From contig CALBMX010000048.1 of the NCBI GenBank assembly GCA_937896235.1, positions 1 to 64,000 of the forward strand: DNA of 64,000 nucleotides, read 5' to 3'. The position numbers and the translations under genes were made by a program. Position 1 is the stretch's first letter. Every line of letters starts with the position of its first letter. Below the pieces are notes generated by a model that did not search any database, was not told the DNA's origin, and worked only from the letters and a program-made list of their open reading frames with translations. Origin of the DNA: an uncultured bacterium (GTDB lineage: Bacteria; Planctomycetota; UBA1135; GCA-002686595). Below are positions 33,989-42,467 of the stretch, one piece after another.

Positions 33989-36268
33989 ATGCCTAAAATC
34001 ACACTCTCAAAACTCGTCTTTTTGCCCCTTTTGGCGCTAGTGACCATCGACTTGGCCCCCATGGCTGACGCCCAGCGGTCGGATAAACGGGGGAGCTCTT
34101 CCAGCAGCTCCAAAAGCTCTTCCGGAAGTTCAGCTGGACGCTCTTCTAGCGGCTCCTCTCGACAAAGCGGTTCTCGCAGTTCTGGGTTTGGCGGATCGAC
34201 CGGGGGAACCACCCGTCCAGCGCCAACTCCAGCTCCTCGCGTCACTCCGGCTCCAGCTCCTCGCGTCACTCCGGCTCCAGCTCCTCGCGTCACTCCGGCT
34301 CCTAGTCCCAGCCCGCGGGTTACAGGTCCGACCACCTCGGGAAGTACACGCTCTTCAGGGTCCAGCTCTTCGCAGCCGCAGGTGCGCTACATCACCCCAT
34401 CGAGTAGCTCGACCTCGTCTTCGGGGAATACAGCTCCGCCATCTACGGGAAGTACTTCTTCCTACTCCGATTCGCGTCTAGGTAGCACCTCGGGTACCTC
34501 TACTGGCGAAGTCAACGCCGCAACACCGGCACCTGCTCGCTCTCGCTTTCCTCTTCCTCTAACTGCCCGCGACACGTCGAGCACCGGATCGGACGCAAGC
34601 ACCGGTCGCACGACCTATGCGCGCCGCTTCGAGGCTCTTGGCACTTCGGCTCGCGCCGCTGCCGCCGAACGCATTCGCACCGAGAACGGCATCTCCTCAG
34701 GAAGTGTGTTGGGCGCCACTGATCTCGCCGATCGTGCAAAGGGTGCGAGTAACCGCTCAACAACGACGGAGAGTACTCTTGGCAACAGCGACTCGAGTCG
34801 CACTCGCGTACGAAGTTCGAGCGGGCCGAGCGCGCGCTATCGCGCCAGCCTCGCCGATGCGAGTGACAAAGAGCGGACGCGCCAATCTGGTTGGGACGAT
34901 GCAAGCCCCGAGACGAAGGCGCGCTTGCGCCACAAATACGGAGAGAGCGCCTCCGATGCCGGGCTGGGTGGTTCAACTAAGGAAGAAATCGACTCCAAGG
35001 AGCGGACGCGACAGTCCACATGGGATAACGCCAGTCCAGATACGAAAGCACGTCTCCGCCAGGTCTTCGACAAAAAGACAACCAAACAAGTTGTAGACAC
35101 TGCGACCGCAATCTCTCGCGCCAGTGGCGATGCCCTAGCCGCAGCCACTCGATTGACCCTAGGCAACGGCGGCAGTCGTGCCCTGGTCAGCACCTTTGGC
35201 GGCTACGACTCGATACGAGCCAATGGACTCATTGGTACGGTCGGCACAGTTGGCACGGCGGGAACTGTCGTACCCGGTGCAGGTGATGGCTCTGACTTCG
35301 ACGGCTATGGCACTGGAACAGACGACAGCAGCTTTTGGGGTTACACCGGTTATCCCGGATCGGGATACGGTTGCGGACCGGGATTCGGCTATTGGGATTC
35401 GGACGGTTACTACCACTCGCCTTACTCTTCTTGGTTCGGCTGGGGATTTGGCTGGTGTTCCGATTTTGGTCTCAGCTTCGGCTTCGGTTCGCCCTACTGG
35501 AATCCGGGCTACGGCTACAGCCCAGTCAGCTGGTACTACCCGTCCGTTAGCTACTACTACGATTCCTATGACTCATCAGAGAATTACGGTGATGGATACC
35601 AGGACGGCTACGGCGATGCCTCTTTAGCAGGTTACGCCGACGATCCGGTCGTTGTGAATATCTACGCCGACGGCCCAGTTGGCGAAACCGTGCACGTTGG
35701 AAGTCAGCCTGGTGCCGATGTGAACATCAGCCTTGCGCCACAGGCATCTTCGGATGGGCCCCTTGGTGCCGCCGCTCTGCGTTACCTTGAACTTGGCGAC
35801 GAAGCCTTTGGTGCGGGACGTTATGTCGACGCCATTCACTTTTACAGCCGCTCAATCGAATTCAATCCCGATCGGGGCATGCTTCACCTCATCCTTGCCG
35901 ATGCTCTATTTGCAACGGGTGACTATCACTACTGCGCTCGCTCGATCCGCAAGGCACTTGAACTAGAGCCAACCCTTGTTGCGGCTCCAGTCGACAAGCA
36001 CCTGTTCTACGCAATACCATCAGAGTTCGACAAGCAGCTCGCAGTGCTTGAGCTCTACATTGCGGACTACAAAACCGATGCGGATGCTCGGCTTGTCCTT
36101 GGTCTCAACTACCTGTTTGGCGATCGGCCTCAGGCCGCCGTCGAGCTACTTGAGAGCGGCTCAAACACCTCTGCTTCGTTTAGCGATGAGGCTGCGATCC
36201 TCATCCTAGAGAGCGCGAAAGTGCACCAATGGGGAGATCAACTCCCTGCCGAGGCTACCTGGGAATAA
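33989..36268 (+). CDS. Large secreted low-complexity protein with C-terminal TPRs
   Basis: 759 residues from ATG 33989, chosen because GGAG lies 6 bp upstream and a signal peptide follows (KLVFLPLLALVTIDLAPMADAQ). Order of regions: Ser-rich (residues 35-75), PAPRVTPA repeats (78-112), Ser/Thr-rich, two copies of a KERTRQSxWDxASPxTKARLR unit (about 293-315 and 336-358), a Gly/Tyr/Trp/Asp-rich stretch (about 430-550), then TPR-like helices (RYLELGDEAFGAGRYVDAIHF, LILADALFATGDYHYCA). No enzyme domain is visible. The composition suggests a cell-surface or matrix protein. A strong terminator follows the stop. Confidence 0.7.
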   Translation: MPKITLSKLVFLPLLALVTIDLAPMADAQRSDKRGSSSSSSKSSSGSSAGRSSSGSSRQSGSRSSGFGGSTGGTTRPAPTPAPRVTPAPAPRVTPAPAPRVTPAPSPSPRVTGPTTSGSTRSSGSSSSQPQVRYITPSSSSTSSSGNTAPPSTGSTSSYSDSRLGSTSGTSTGEVNAATPAPARSRFPLPLTARDTSSTGSDASTGRTTYARRFEALGTSARAAAAERIRTENGISSGSVLGATDLADRAKGASNRSTTTESTLGNSDSSRTRVRSSSGPSARYRASLADASDKERTRQSGWDDASPETKARLRHKYGESASDAGLGGSTKEEIDSKERTRQSTWDNASPDTKARLRQVFDKKTTKQVVDTATAISRASGDALAAATRLTLGNGGSRALVSTFGGYDSIRANGLIGTVGTVGTAGTVVPGAGDGSDFDGYGTGTDDSSFWGYTGYPGSGYGCGPGFGYWDSDGYYHSPYSSWFGWGFGWCSDFGLSFGFGSPYWNPGYGYSPVSWYYPSVSYYYDSYDSSENYGDGYQDGYGDASLAGYADDPVVVNIYADGPVGETVHVGSQPGADVNISLAPQASSDGPLGAAALRYLELGDEAFGAGRYVDAIHFYSRSIEFNPDRGMLHLILADALFATGDYHYCARSIRKALELEPTLVAAPVDKHLFYAIPSEFDKQLAVLELYIADYKTDADARLVLGLNYLFGDRPQAAVELLESGSNTSASFSDEAAILILESAKVHQWGDQLPAEATWE
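34229..34300 (+). repeat. Three perfect 24-bp tandem repeats coding PAPRVTPA
   Basis: The 24-bp unit beginning CCAGCTCCTCGCGTCACTCC occurs at 34229, 34253 and 34277. It codes for an 8-residue Pro/Ala/Arg/Val/Thr repeat. Being in-frame multiples of three, copy-number changes would keep the reading frame. Confidence 0.9.
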
Positions 36269-36294
36269 GTCCTATGGAGAGAGCCTGCGCTTAG

Positions 36295-37557
36295 CTAAAG
36301 CGCGACCTCGCCGAGCCCCGGAGAGCCTCTATAAAAGGCGACCCGGGGCTCATTTTTATGTTTTGCAGCGTATGCGGCGGTGACCGCTTCACGGAATGGC
36401 TCCTCAGCACCCGCACGCAAGATCACGGCAACGCAACCGCCAAATCCCGCCCCGGTCAAGCGAGCACCGAGAACGGACTCCTGGCTTCGAGCGAACTCAA
36501 CAATCGTATTGAGTTCATCGATCGAGACGTCGTACAAGTCTCGGAGCGACTCGTGGGCGTCAAACATTGCGCACCCGAAGGCGGCCACATCGCCGAGTTT
36601 CAGAGCGTCCCGCGCCTCGTAAGTACGGAGAGTCTCCTCGATCACATGGCGAGCGCGCTTGGCCACATCAGCCTGCAAGTCGGCCTCGTGATCGCAAAGG
36701 ACTTCGAGCGGCACCTCGGATAAGAATGCGGCATCTGGTGCGTGCTTGGACAGAACGGAAAACGCCTCTGCACACTGCGCAACGCGCAAGTTGAACTCAC
36801 CCTTCGCGAGCTCCCGGCGGACCATTGTGTCAATAATTCCCACGATGTACTTGTCCGCGTCGATTTCGACATGCTCCCAGCTACGGTCGCGACAGTCGAG
36901 CAATAACACACTGCCAGGCTTCGCGAAACCAACAGCAAAGGGATCCATAATCCCACACATCACGCCGACGAAATTTCGCTCTGCCCATAGCGCTGCGTCG
37001 ATTGCGTCTTCAACGGAGAGCCCCAGCCCGAAGTGCGCATTCAGTGCAGCGCCGGTTACAAGGCTTACGGATGCAGAGGACGACAACCCGGCCCCAATCG
37101 GTAAATCGCCGCCGTAGTAGAGATCAAATCCTCTCGAACAATCGATGCCTCCATCGGCGCCCGCGTTGAGAGCTAAAAGGACACCGACTGAATAGTCCCA
37201 CCAGCAACCCTCCGCGAGCGGGGCAGCCCCCCCACAGAGGTCGTCCAAATCTAAGAGCGCCTCGGTTTCTTCAAACGAAGTGGCGATGCGCATTTGGCCA
37301 TCCGATCGGGGACGCAAGGCAAGGAAGGTCCCGCGATCAATTGCCATGGGCATCACGGGTCCACCGTTGTAGTCGAGGTGTGCACCCATTAAGTTCACGC
37401 GGCCGGGCGCGAAAAATAACCTCACCTCTCCAGCTCCCGCAGAATCGGAGCCAAAGCGCTGCACAAACTCAACTAGATGAGCGGCGAAACGTGCCTCATG
37501 GGGAATGGTGGCAGAGCTAAGCGCGCGGGGGGATTGGGCCGCCATGATCCTCAGCAT
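36295..37557 (-). CDS. Galactokinase-family (GHMP) sugar kinase with altered sugar-binding motif
   Basis: 420-residue GHMP kinase related to GalK, which phosphorylates galactose at C1. The galactokinase signature region reads PGRVNLMGAHLDYNGG; the usual Glu of GEHTDY is Ala59 and Thr is Leu61. The ATP-binding loop DLPIGAGLSSSASV is at 151-164, CGIMDPF carries the catalytic base Asp205, and the C-terminal motif is TGAGFGGCVAV. Because that Glu contacts the sugar near C6, a different substrate such as a uronic acid or C6-modified sugar is possible. No gal operon partners are nearby. Its 3' end contains the terminator of the convergent gene. Confidence 0.85.
   Translation of the reverse strand: MLRIMAAQSPRALSSATIPHEARFAAHLVEFVQRFGSDSAGAGEVRLFFAPGRVNLMGAHLDYNGGPVMPMAIDRGTFLALRPRSDGQMRIATSFEETEALLDLDDLCGGAAPLAEGCWWDYSVGVLLALNAGADGGIDCSRGFDLYYGGDLPIGAGLSSSASVSLVTGAALNAHFGLGLSVEDAIDAALWAERNFVGVMCGIMDPFAVGFAKPGSVLLLDCRDRSWEHVEIDADKYIVGIIDTMVRRELAKGEFNLRVAQCAEAFSVLSKHAPDAAFLSEVPLEVLCDHEADLQADVAKRARHVIEETLRTYEARDALKLGDVAAFGCAMFDAHESLRDLYDVSIDELNTIVEFARSQESVLGARLTGAGFGGCVAVILRAGAEEPFREAVTAAYAAKHKNEPRVAFYRGSPGLGEVAL
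36312..36363 (+). terminator. Rho-independent terminator for the low-complexity TPR gene
   Basis: A 9-bp perfect stem GAGCCCCGG (36312-36320) / CCGGGGCTC (36342-36350) encloses a second stem GCCT/AGGC, followed by ATTTTTATGTTTT on the plus strand. It lies 44 bp after the 36268 stop. It sits inside the last codons of the convergent GalK-like gene, so one sequence serves both as coding and as terminator. Confidence 0.85.
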
Positions 37558-37648
37558 ATCGGATATCGTGGTCGATTAGGTAAACAGAGAATCGGCACAG
37601 CGCTACTTTTTTGGCGCGTAAGTGCCTCTCCCCCGGTATGTTGGCCCC

Positions 37649-37987
37649 ATGAGCGCTCCGCGAAAATCTATCTTGTCAAACCGCCTGATCACCGCTGCCC
37701 TCGCGATCTCCCTATTGGGTTCGTGCGCGAGTGTGCAGTTCCACAAAGAGACTACGACTTCGGGGACGTTTGAGTCCTCAGGCATTGCGTTCACGATTCT
37801 TTCGATCGATTTGCCGAAAGGAGCCTTGGATATCGCGCGAGAGAACGCATCCGATGCGAAACAGCCCAATACTCAAATAACAGAGGCGGGAGTATTCCCC
37901 TACTTCGGGCCGCTAGATTGGATCCTGGACATCGTTGGGATCCGCTACGCCAAGGTTAGTGGTACTTGGGGATTCCCCCCCGAGTAA
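37649..37987 (+). CDS. Small lipoprotein of unknown function
   Basis: 112 residues from ATG 37649. The signal ends LLGSC-Ala, a good lipobox. The mature part contains GIAFTILSIDLPKGALDIARENASDA and ends with GTWGFPPE. No family is recognised. The 3' end overlaps the convergent GT2 gene by about 30 bp. It is divergent from the GalK-like gene with 91 bp between starts. Confidence 0.6.
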   Translation: MSAPRKSILSNRLITAALAISLLGSCASVQFHKETTTSGTFESSGIAFTILSIDLPKGALDIARENASDAKQPNTQITEAGVFPYFGPLDWILDIVGIRYAKVSGTWGFPPE

Positions 37988-38816
37988 CCCACGACTTCAC
38001 GCGCCACCCGAAGATCCAGCTCAGGATCTTCGTACCCGCGCCGATGGTTCCACGGACCGTTCCGGTGATTTTACTCGTACCGATACGGGCTCGGTAGCGA
38101 ACCGGAACCTCCACGACACGCATACTTGCTGCCGATGCCTTCAACTGCATCTCAATCGTCCATCCAAAGTTCGTATCGGCCATTGCAAGATGCTTGAGAG
38201 CGCGCACTTCGAGCGCTCGAAATGGCCCTAAATCGGTGTGGCGGACCCCGAACAGTAGCCACATCAGGAAGCAGCACAGGCGATTGCCAAACCAGGCCTG
38301 AGGAAGTAGCGCCTGCATCGTTGCGCCGCCAAGGACTCGACTTCCAATGACAAGGTCGGCGTTACCAGCCCATACCGGCTCGACAACGGCAGCGAGGTCA
38401 TCTGGATAGTCCGAATGGTCTGCGTCAAGGAAGACGACGACGTCGGTATCTTCCAAAGCGCCCGGGCCTTCGAGGAGGGCCGCCAAGCCGGCCAAGCAGG
38501 CTTGGCCGTACCCCCGCCGAAGTTCGGAGATGACCTGTGCTCCATGGGATCGAGCCACCTCTGCCGTCCGATCGGCCGATCCATTGTCCACAACGACAAC
38601 ACGAGAGAAGGCCGGGGAAGTGTCGATTGGCATGTCCTCATTAAGGTCAACTCTCAAAAGACCCGATGAGATAGATTCCAACCCAGCAAGCGCTGCAAAT
38701 AGCTCCTCTAAGACCAGCGGCAGCGCCTCTTCCTCATTCAATGCGGGAATCACAACCCCAACCCGGCGCGATTTCTTGCCCTCTGACCCAGCGTCCTCTG
38801 TCCTTGTGCTCTCCAT
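37956..38816 (-). CDS. Glycosyltransferase family 2 (dolichol-phosphate-mannose-synthase-like)
   Basis: 286 residues from ATG 38816 (38825 is also possible). VGVVIPALNEEEALPLVLEEL and VVVDNGSADRTAEVARSHGA are the standard GT2 nucleotide-binding strands. VFLDADHSDYPDDL holds the DxD motif. GFGWTIEMQLKA-type sequence (NFGWTIEMQLKA) and the basic C-terminal YRARIGTSKITGTVRG match DPM1/UDP-glucose-type enzymes that act on polyprenyl phosphate. A membrane-proximal role is likely. It could supply lipid-linked sugar to GT-C enzymes, but that is inference. Confidence 0.85.
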   Translation of the reverse strand: MESTRTEDAGSEGKKSRRVGVVIPALNEEEALPLVLEELFAALAGLESISSGLLRVDLNEDMPIDTSPAFSRVVVVDNGSADRTAEVARSHGAQVISELRRGYGQACLAGLAALLEGPGALEDTDVVVFLDADHSDYPDDLAAVVEPVWAGNADLVIGSRVLGGATMQALLPQAWFGNRLCCFLMWLLFGVRHTDLGPFRALEVRALKHLAMADTNFGWTIEMQLKASAASMRVVEVPVRYRARIGTSKITGTVRGTIGAGTKILSWIFGWRVKSWVTRGGIPKYH

Positions 38817-38883
38817 AGCGCGCAATCATAGTTAGGATGTGCCCGTCTAAGTGCACCCACACCCCGCTTCGCTCTCGTTATCC

Positions 38884-40119
38884 ATGGGATTCAGTCTTCG
38901 AACCGCCACTCCAGGCACCGACGCAACACTTGCTCCTCTGCTTGATGCTGCCTTCCAAAGGCCGAATCGAGAGTCCAAGCTCATAGCCCAACTTTCCGAG
39001 AGTTATCCGGCATTTGATCCCGGCCTTTCGCTTGTTGCGAGTGAAGGTGAGCGCGACCTTGGATACGCCCTCTTTCTGCCGCGCTCGATTCGCATGCGCG
39101 GATGCAGTATCCCAATCGCCGTTTCTTCGCCGTTCTGCACACTTCCCGAGGCGCGCGGGACGGGGGTCGGCAAGTTCCTTTTGGAGACCGGACTCGGCGC
39201 ACTGAAAGATCGCGGTTTGCGAGGAGCAATCGTCCTCGGTGGCCAAAGCTTCTTTAAGAACCACGGCTATCAAGGCGCGTTCAACCTGTATACGTGCGAC
39301 GCTCGCCGAGAGCTTCTTCCATCTGGAGACACAGGGGAATGGGGCGGATTGACCGCCGAGGACATCCCTAATCTACTCTCGATTTACGCAGCGAATTACT
39401 CCGGTGTGTGCGGTGCGGAAATCCGGACGAGTGCGCCTCTAGATTGGGAGAGCAACTCCGAGGCCACCTACACCCTGGTGCGCCGCAGGGAAGGTGTCGC
39501 CGTCGCCTACTTGCGGTTCCGCGTGCGCGACACCCTGGCAGTCATGGAGTGCGGAGCAACGGACTCCGAGGCAGTGATGAGCCTTATGAGCTTCTTGAAG
39601 CGCCTCGCCACAGAGCACAATCGGCCGACGATTGAGGTCTATGTACCTCCCGCTCACCCCGTCTTCCGAGCCCTCTTCCGGGCCGGCTGCATGGCCGAAG
39701 CGAACAACTTTCACGACGAGGCCCTCCTGCGTATCGTCGACTGGAAGGGGCTCTTAGAAGACACCGCACCCTCTTGGGAGCGTGCGCTTCGGCTGGCCAG
39801 TCTTCCCGAAGTCTCCTTGGGTATCGAGGGTACTAACTATCTGTTAAGACGTCCCGAAGAGTCCTCAACGCACCCGAAAGACGACGTGGGGCTTGAAGTT
39901 CTCGAGGGACGCTCTAACCTTCATCTCACCCTGCCAGAGAGCTGGGCCGCCCCACTCATGACCGGCCGACTCGACTGGCACGACCTCACTTTCGCCGCTC
40001 AAGGAACCGCAGGTGCCGCTGAACTTGATGCCTGCGGGCGTGATTTCTTAGGTATGTTGTTTCCAATGGGTACGCCCATGTGGACGTACTCGCCCGTGTT
40101 TGAGATCGCGGACGAGTAG
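38884..40119 (+). CDS. Eis-like GNAT N-acetyltransferase
   Basis: 411 residues from ATG 38884. The N-terminal GNAT domain has LPEARGTGVGKFLLETGL for acetyl-CoA binding and QSFFKNHGYQGAF as in the Eis family. A second GNAT-like half (residues 150-290) and a C-terminal region (LPESWAAPLMTGRLDWHDL) resembling the SCP2-like domain of Eis complete the three-part layout. Eis proteins acetylate amines; the natural substrate here is unknown. The start lies 67 bp from the divergent GT2 gene. The next gene begins 22 bp downstream. Confidence 0.75.
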   Translation: MGFSLRTATPGTDATLAPLLDAAFQRPNRESKLIAQLSESYPAFDPGLSLVASEGERDLGYALFLPRSIRMRGCSIPIAVSSPFCTLPEARGTGVGKFLLETGLGALKDRGLRGAIVLGGQSFFKNHGYQGAFNLYTCDARRELLPSGDTGEWGGLTAEDIPNLLSIYAANYSGVCGAEIRTSAPLDWESNSEATYTLVRRREGVAVAYLRFRVRDTLAVMECGATDSEAVMSLMSFLKRLATEHNRPTIEVYVPPAHPVFRALFRAGCMAEANNFHDEALLRIVDWKGLLEDTAPSWERALRLASLPEVSLGIEGTNYLLRRPEESSTHPKDDVGLEVLEGRSNLHLTLPESWAAPLMTGRLDWHDLTFAAQGTAGAAELDACGRDFLGMLFPMGTPMWTYSPVFEIADE

Positions 40120-40141
40120 CCACACGCCCCGACCTTCCCCT

Positions 40142-41014
40142 ATGCCCAACCTCGACCAGTTCGAGAGTGCCTTTCGCGCAACGCTGCGCGAACGCTTCGT
40201 CTACGACGACCCATGCTTCGCCTCGGTCATCCTGATTACTGACGCCGAGGGGACCGAGTTTTCAGAATTCGACGCTGCTGCACGCCAGTTCTTGAAGGTG
40301 CTCGACGAGGAAGAGCCCGAGCTGCGAACGCGCTTCTCAACTCTGCCCCAGAGTGACATGCGCACGATGGAGAGCATGCTTTTGTCATTAAAGAATCGCG
40401 AGCCTGATCTCATCGTGACCCATCGCCGACTCGGCAGCACAAGTCCCGAGCTACCCTTCAGCCTGGGCGAACACATCGACGTTCTCACACAGGTCGCGCA
40501 CCCCCCAGTCCTGCTGCTGCCCCGCCCGCGCCAGGGCAAAAACGCGATTCCGAAGAACACCGATCGCGTCATGGCTATGACCGATCACTTGGCTGGGGAT
40601 GGTCGTCTGGTGAATGCGGCGGCGCGTTTTACGCAAACCGGTGGCAAGCTGTTCCTAAGCCATATCGAAGACGGCGCCTCGTTTGAGCGCTTCATGGACG
40701 CCATCTCAAAGATCCCTGCAATCGACACGGAAGTCGCGCGCGCAACTCTTCTGGAGAGGCTGCTCAAGGAGCCCCGTGATTTCGCGAACGAAGCCGGCGA
40801 AGCCATCGCAAAAGGCCGCGGCCCCGAAAGCCAGATCTCAACAGTAACTCTTATTGCAACGGGTCACCGGCTCTCGGAATATCGCCGCCTGGTCTCCGAG
40901 CACGACGTCGACTTGCTCGTCCTGAACACAAAGGACAGGGAGCAAGTCGCCATGCACGGAACTGCCCATTCGCTTGCCGTCGAGCTGTGCGACACCCCCC
41001 TCTTGCTGCTCTAG
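40142..41014 (+). CDS. Universal-stress-protein-like protein paired with a transporter
   Basis: 290 residues from ATG 40142. It contains two related halves with USP-like strands and turns (DLIVTHRRLGS with PPVLLLPRPR in the first; ISTVTLIATGHRLSEYRRLVSEHDVDLLVLNTKDR and VELCDTPLLLL in the second). A nucleotide-binding G-x2-G-x9-G motif is only partly visible. The gene directly abuts the ion-transporter gene (stop 41014, start 41015). Tandem-USP proteins are often linked to membrane transporters, so a regulatory role is a reasonable inference. Confidence 0.65.
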   Translation: MPNLDQFESAFRATLRERFVYDDPCFASVILITDAEGTEFSEFDAAARQFLKVLDEEEPELRTRFSTLPQSDMRTMESMLLSLKNREPDLIVTHRRLGSTSPELPFSLGEHIDVLTQVAHPPVLLLPRPRQGKNAIPKNTDRVMAMTDHLAGDGRLVNAAARFTQTGGKLFLSHIEDGASFERFMDAISKIPAIDTEVARATLLERLLKEPRDFANEAGEAIAKGRGPESQISTVTLIATGHRLSEYRRLVSEHDVDLLVLNTKDREQVAMHGTAHSLAVELCDTPLLLL

Positions 41015-42466
41015 ATGATGCGTATTCCCCTCCCCCTTCTACGTCTAGAAGACCAAGCCGAGCAGCTCGCCGGCGTAGCGCACAGTGCTAGTGAAGTCCC
41101 CATGGGCGTCACGCTTTTTTTCGCTGCGATTCTCGTCTGCCTTATCCTGTGCCTTGCTTTCGAGGAAAAGCTGCACGCCAAAAAGTCCGTCATCGCCGGA
41201 GGTTTTGCCGCCCTGAGTTTGCTGCTGGGGACGGCCTTCGGCTTGCTCCCCTTTGGACCTGTCGTGGTTGGTGGACACGAGTTGGACCTGCCCATCTACA
41301 TCCCCGCAATCGAGTGGGACGTGATTGCGATCATCTTGGGCTCAAGCCTGTTCGTCGACATCACTTCCCGTTCGGGTCTATTCACTTGGATTGCCATCAA
41401 GCTCACGAAAGCGTCCGCCGGAGATCCGCGCCGACTCTTGTGGTTTTATGGCCTGATGACGGTTGTCTTTTCCGCCGTGCTCAACAACGTGACCGCGATG
41501 ATTATTGTCGGATCGCTGACGGCAGTTTCGCTTGGCAAGCTAGATCGCAAGGTTCTGTTGCCGGCCTTTTTGCTCATCGAGGGGCTCTTAACAAACATCG
41601 GTGGCTTGCTAACTCTGATTAGTTCCGTGCCCAACATCATCGTTGGAACAACAGCTGGAATCAGCTTCGCCAGCTTCTTCATCAAGGCCAGCCCGTATGT
41701 TGTCCTTGCGACACTACTCACCTTGTGGATGGGCATGAGGCGGTTTGGGATTCCGGGGCTTGCGAACGCTGAGGAGAAGGCCGAGGCAGCCCTTCAAGTC
41801 GGCGCATTCGATGAAAACGACGGAGTCAGCTCGAAGGGGGCCTTCTGGTTTGGGGCTCTCTCGTTGGTCGCCTTCATCGGAGTGATCGCAAGTGCATCGG
41901 TTCTACCCCTCATCGATGAGCTGGGGATGGGCTTTGTCGCTCTGCTGTTTGCCGCGATCGCGTTGATGAAATATAAGTCCGAGGCGGATGCGTTCTACCG
42001 TGATCTCGACTGGGACTTGCTCGGATTTTTTTGCAGCTTGTTTGTTGTGATCAACGTCATGGAGCACGCAGCCGTTTTGGATTTGGTCGGTGTTGGACTC
42101 GGGCACGTGATCGCGCTTGGGGAAACAACGGGCAGTAGCCTGCTACTTGCGACAAGCGCGATTGCCTCTTCAGTGACGGACAACATTCCTTTGGCGGCGA
42201 TGCTAGCTAGGATCCTCGACTCCGATGCGGCGATCTCGGGACAGGCCAACTCACCCTTCTGGTGGGCGGTTGTCTTTGGTGCGAACTTGGGTGGAAACCT
42301 CACTCCGATCGGGTCCGCTTCGACGCTGGTCGCTGTCACGGTGATGCACAAACATGGCATCAAGATCTCCTTCCTGGGCTTTGTCAAAAAGGCACTCCCG
42401 TTCGCGGTGGTTCAGATTGCCCTAGCTATCGTCTGGTTGTTACTTCTGGGGTGGCTCTTCGCCTAA
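41015..42466 (+). CDS. ArsB/NhaD-type ion transporter (IT superfamily)
   Basis: 483 residues with about twelve hydrophobic segments. The paired motifs FSAVLNNVTAMIIVG and ASSVTDNIPLAAMLA are the inverted-repeat signature of the ion transporter superfamily (NhaD, ArsB, CitM). GANLGGNLTPIGSASTLVAV near the C-terminus is the second substrate-site segment. Na+/H+ exchange is the likeliest role, as arsenic genes are absent, but the substrate is not certain. The start is immediately after the USP-like gene. A later ATG (41102) would remove an unusual hydrophilic leader. Confidence 0.85.
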   Translation: MMRIPLPLLRLEDQAEQLAGVAHSASEVPMGVTLFFAAILVCLILCLAFEEKLHAKKSVIAGGFAALSLLLGTAFGLLPFGPVVVGGHELDLPIYIPAIEWDVIAIILGSSLFVDITSRSGLFTWIAIKLTKASAGDPRRLLWFYGLMTVVFSAVLNNVTAMIIVGSLTAVSLGKLDRKVLLPAFLLIEGLLTNIGGLLTLISSVPNIIVGTTAGISFASFFIKASPYVVLATLLTLWMGMRRFGIPGLANAEEKAEAALQVGAFDENDGVSSKGAFWFGALSLVAFIGVIASASVLPLIDELGMGFVALLFAAIALMKYKSEADAFYRDLDWDLLGFFCSLFVVINVMEHAAVLDLVGVGLGHVIALGETTGSSLLLATSAIASSVTDNIPLAAMLARILDSDAAISGQANSPFWWAVVFGANLGGNLTPIGSASTLVAVTVMHKHGIKISFLGFVKKALPFAVVQIALAIVWLLLLGWLFA

Positions 42467-42467
42467 C

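Noticed and set aside
34229-34300. Possible CRISPR-like array
   Set aside because: The units are contiguous with no spacers and encode an in-frame peptide repeat.
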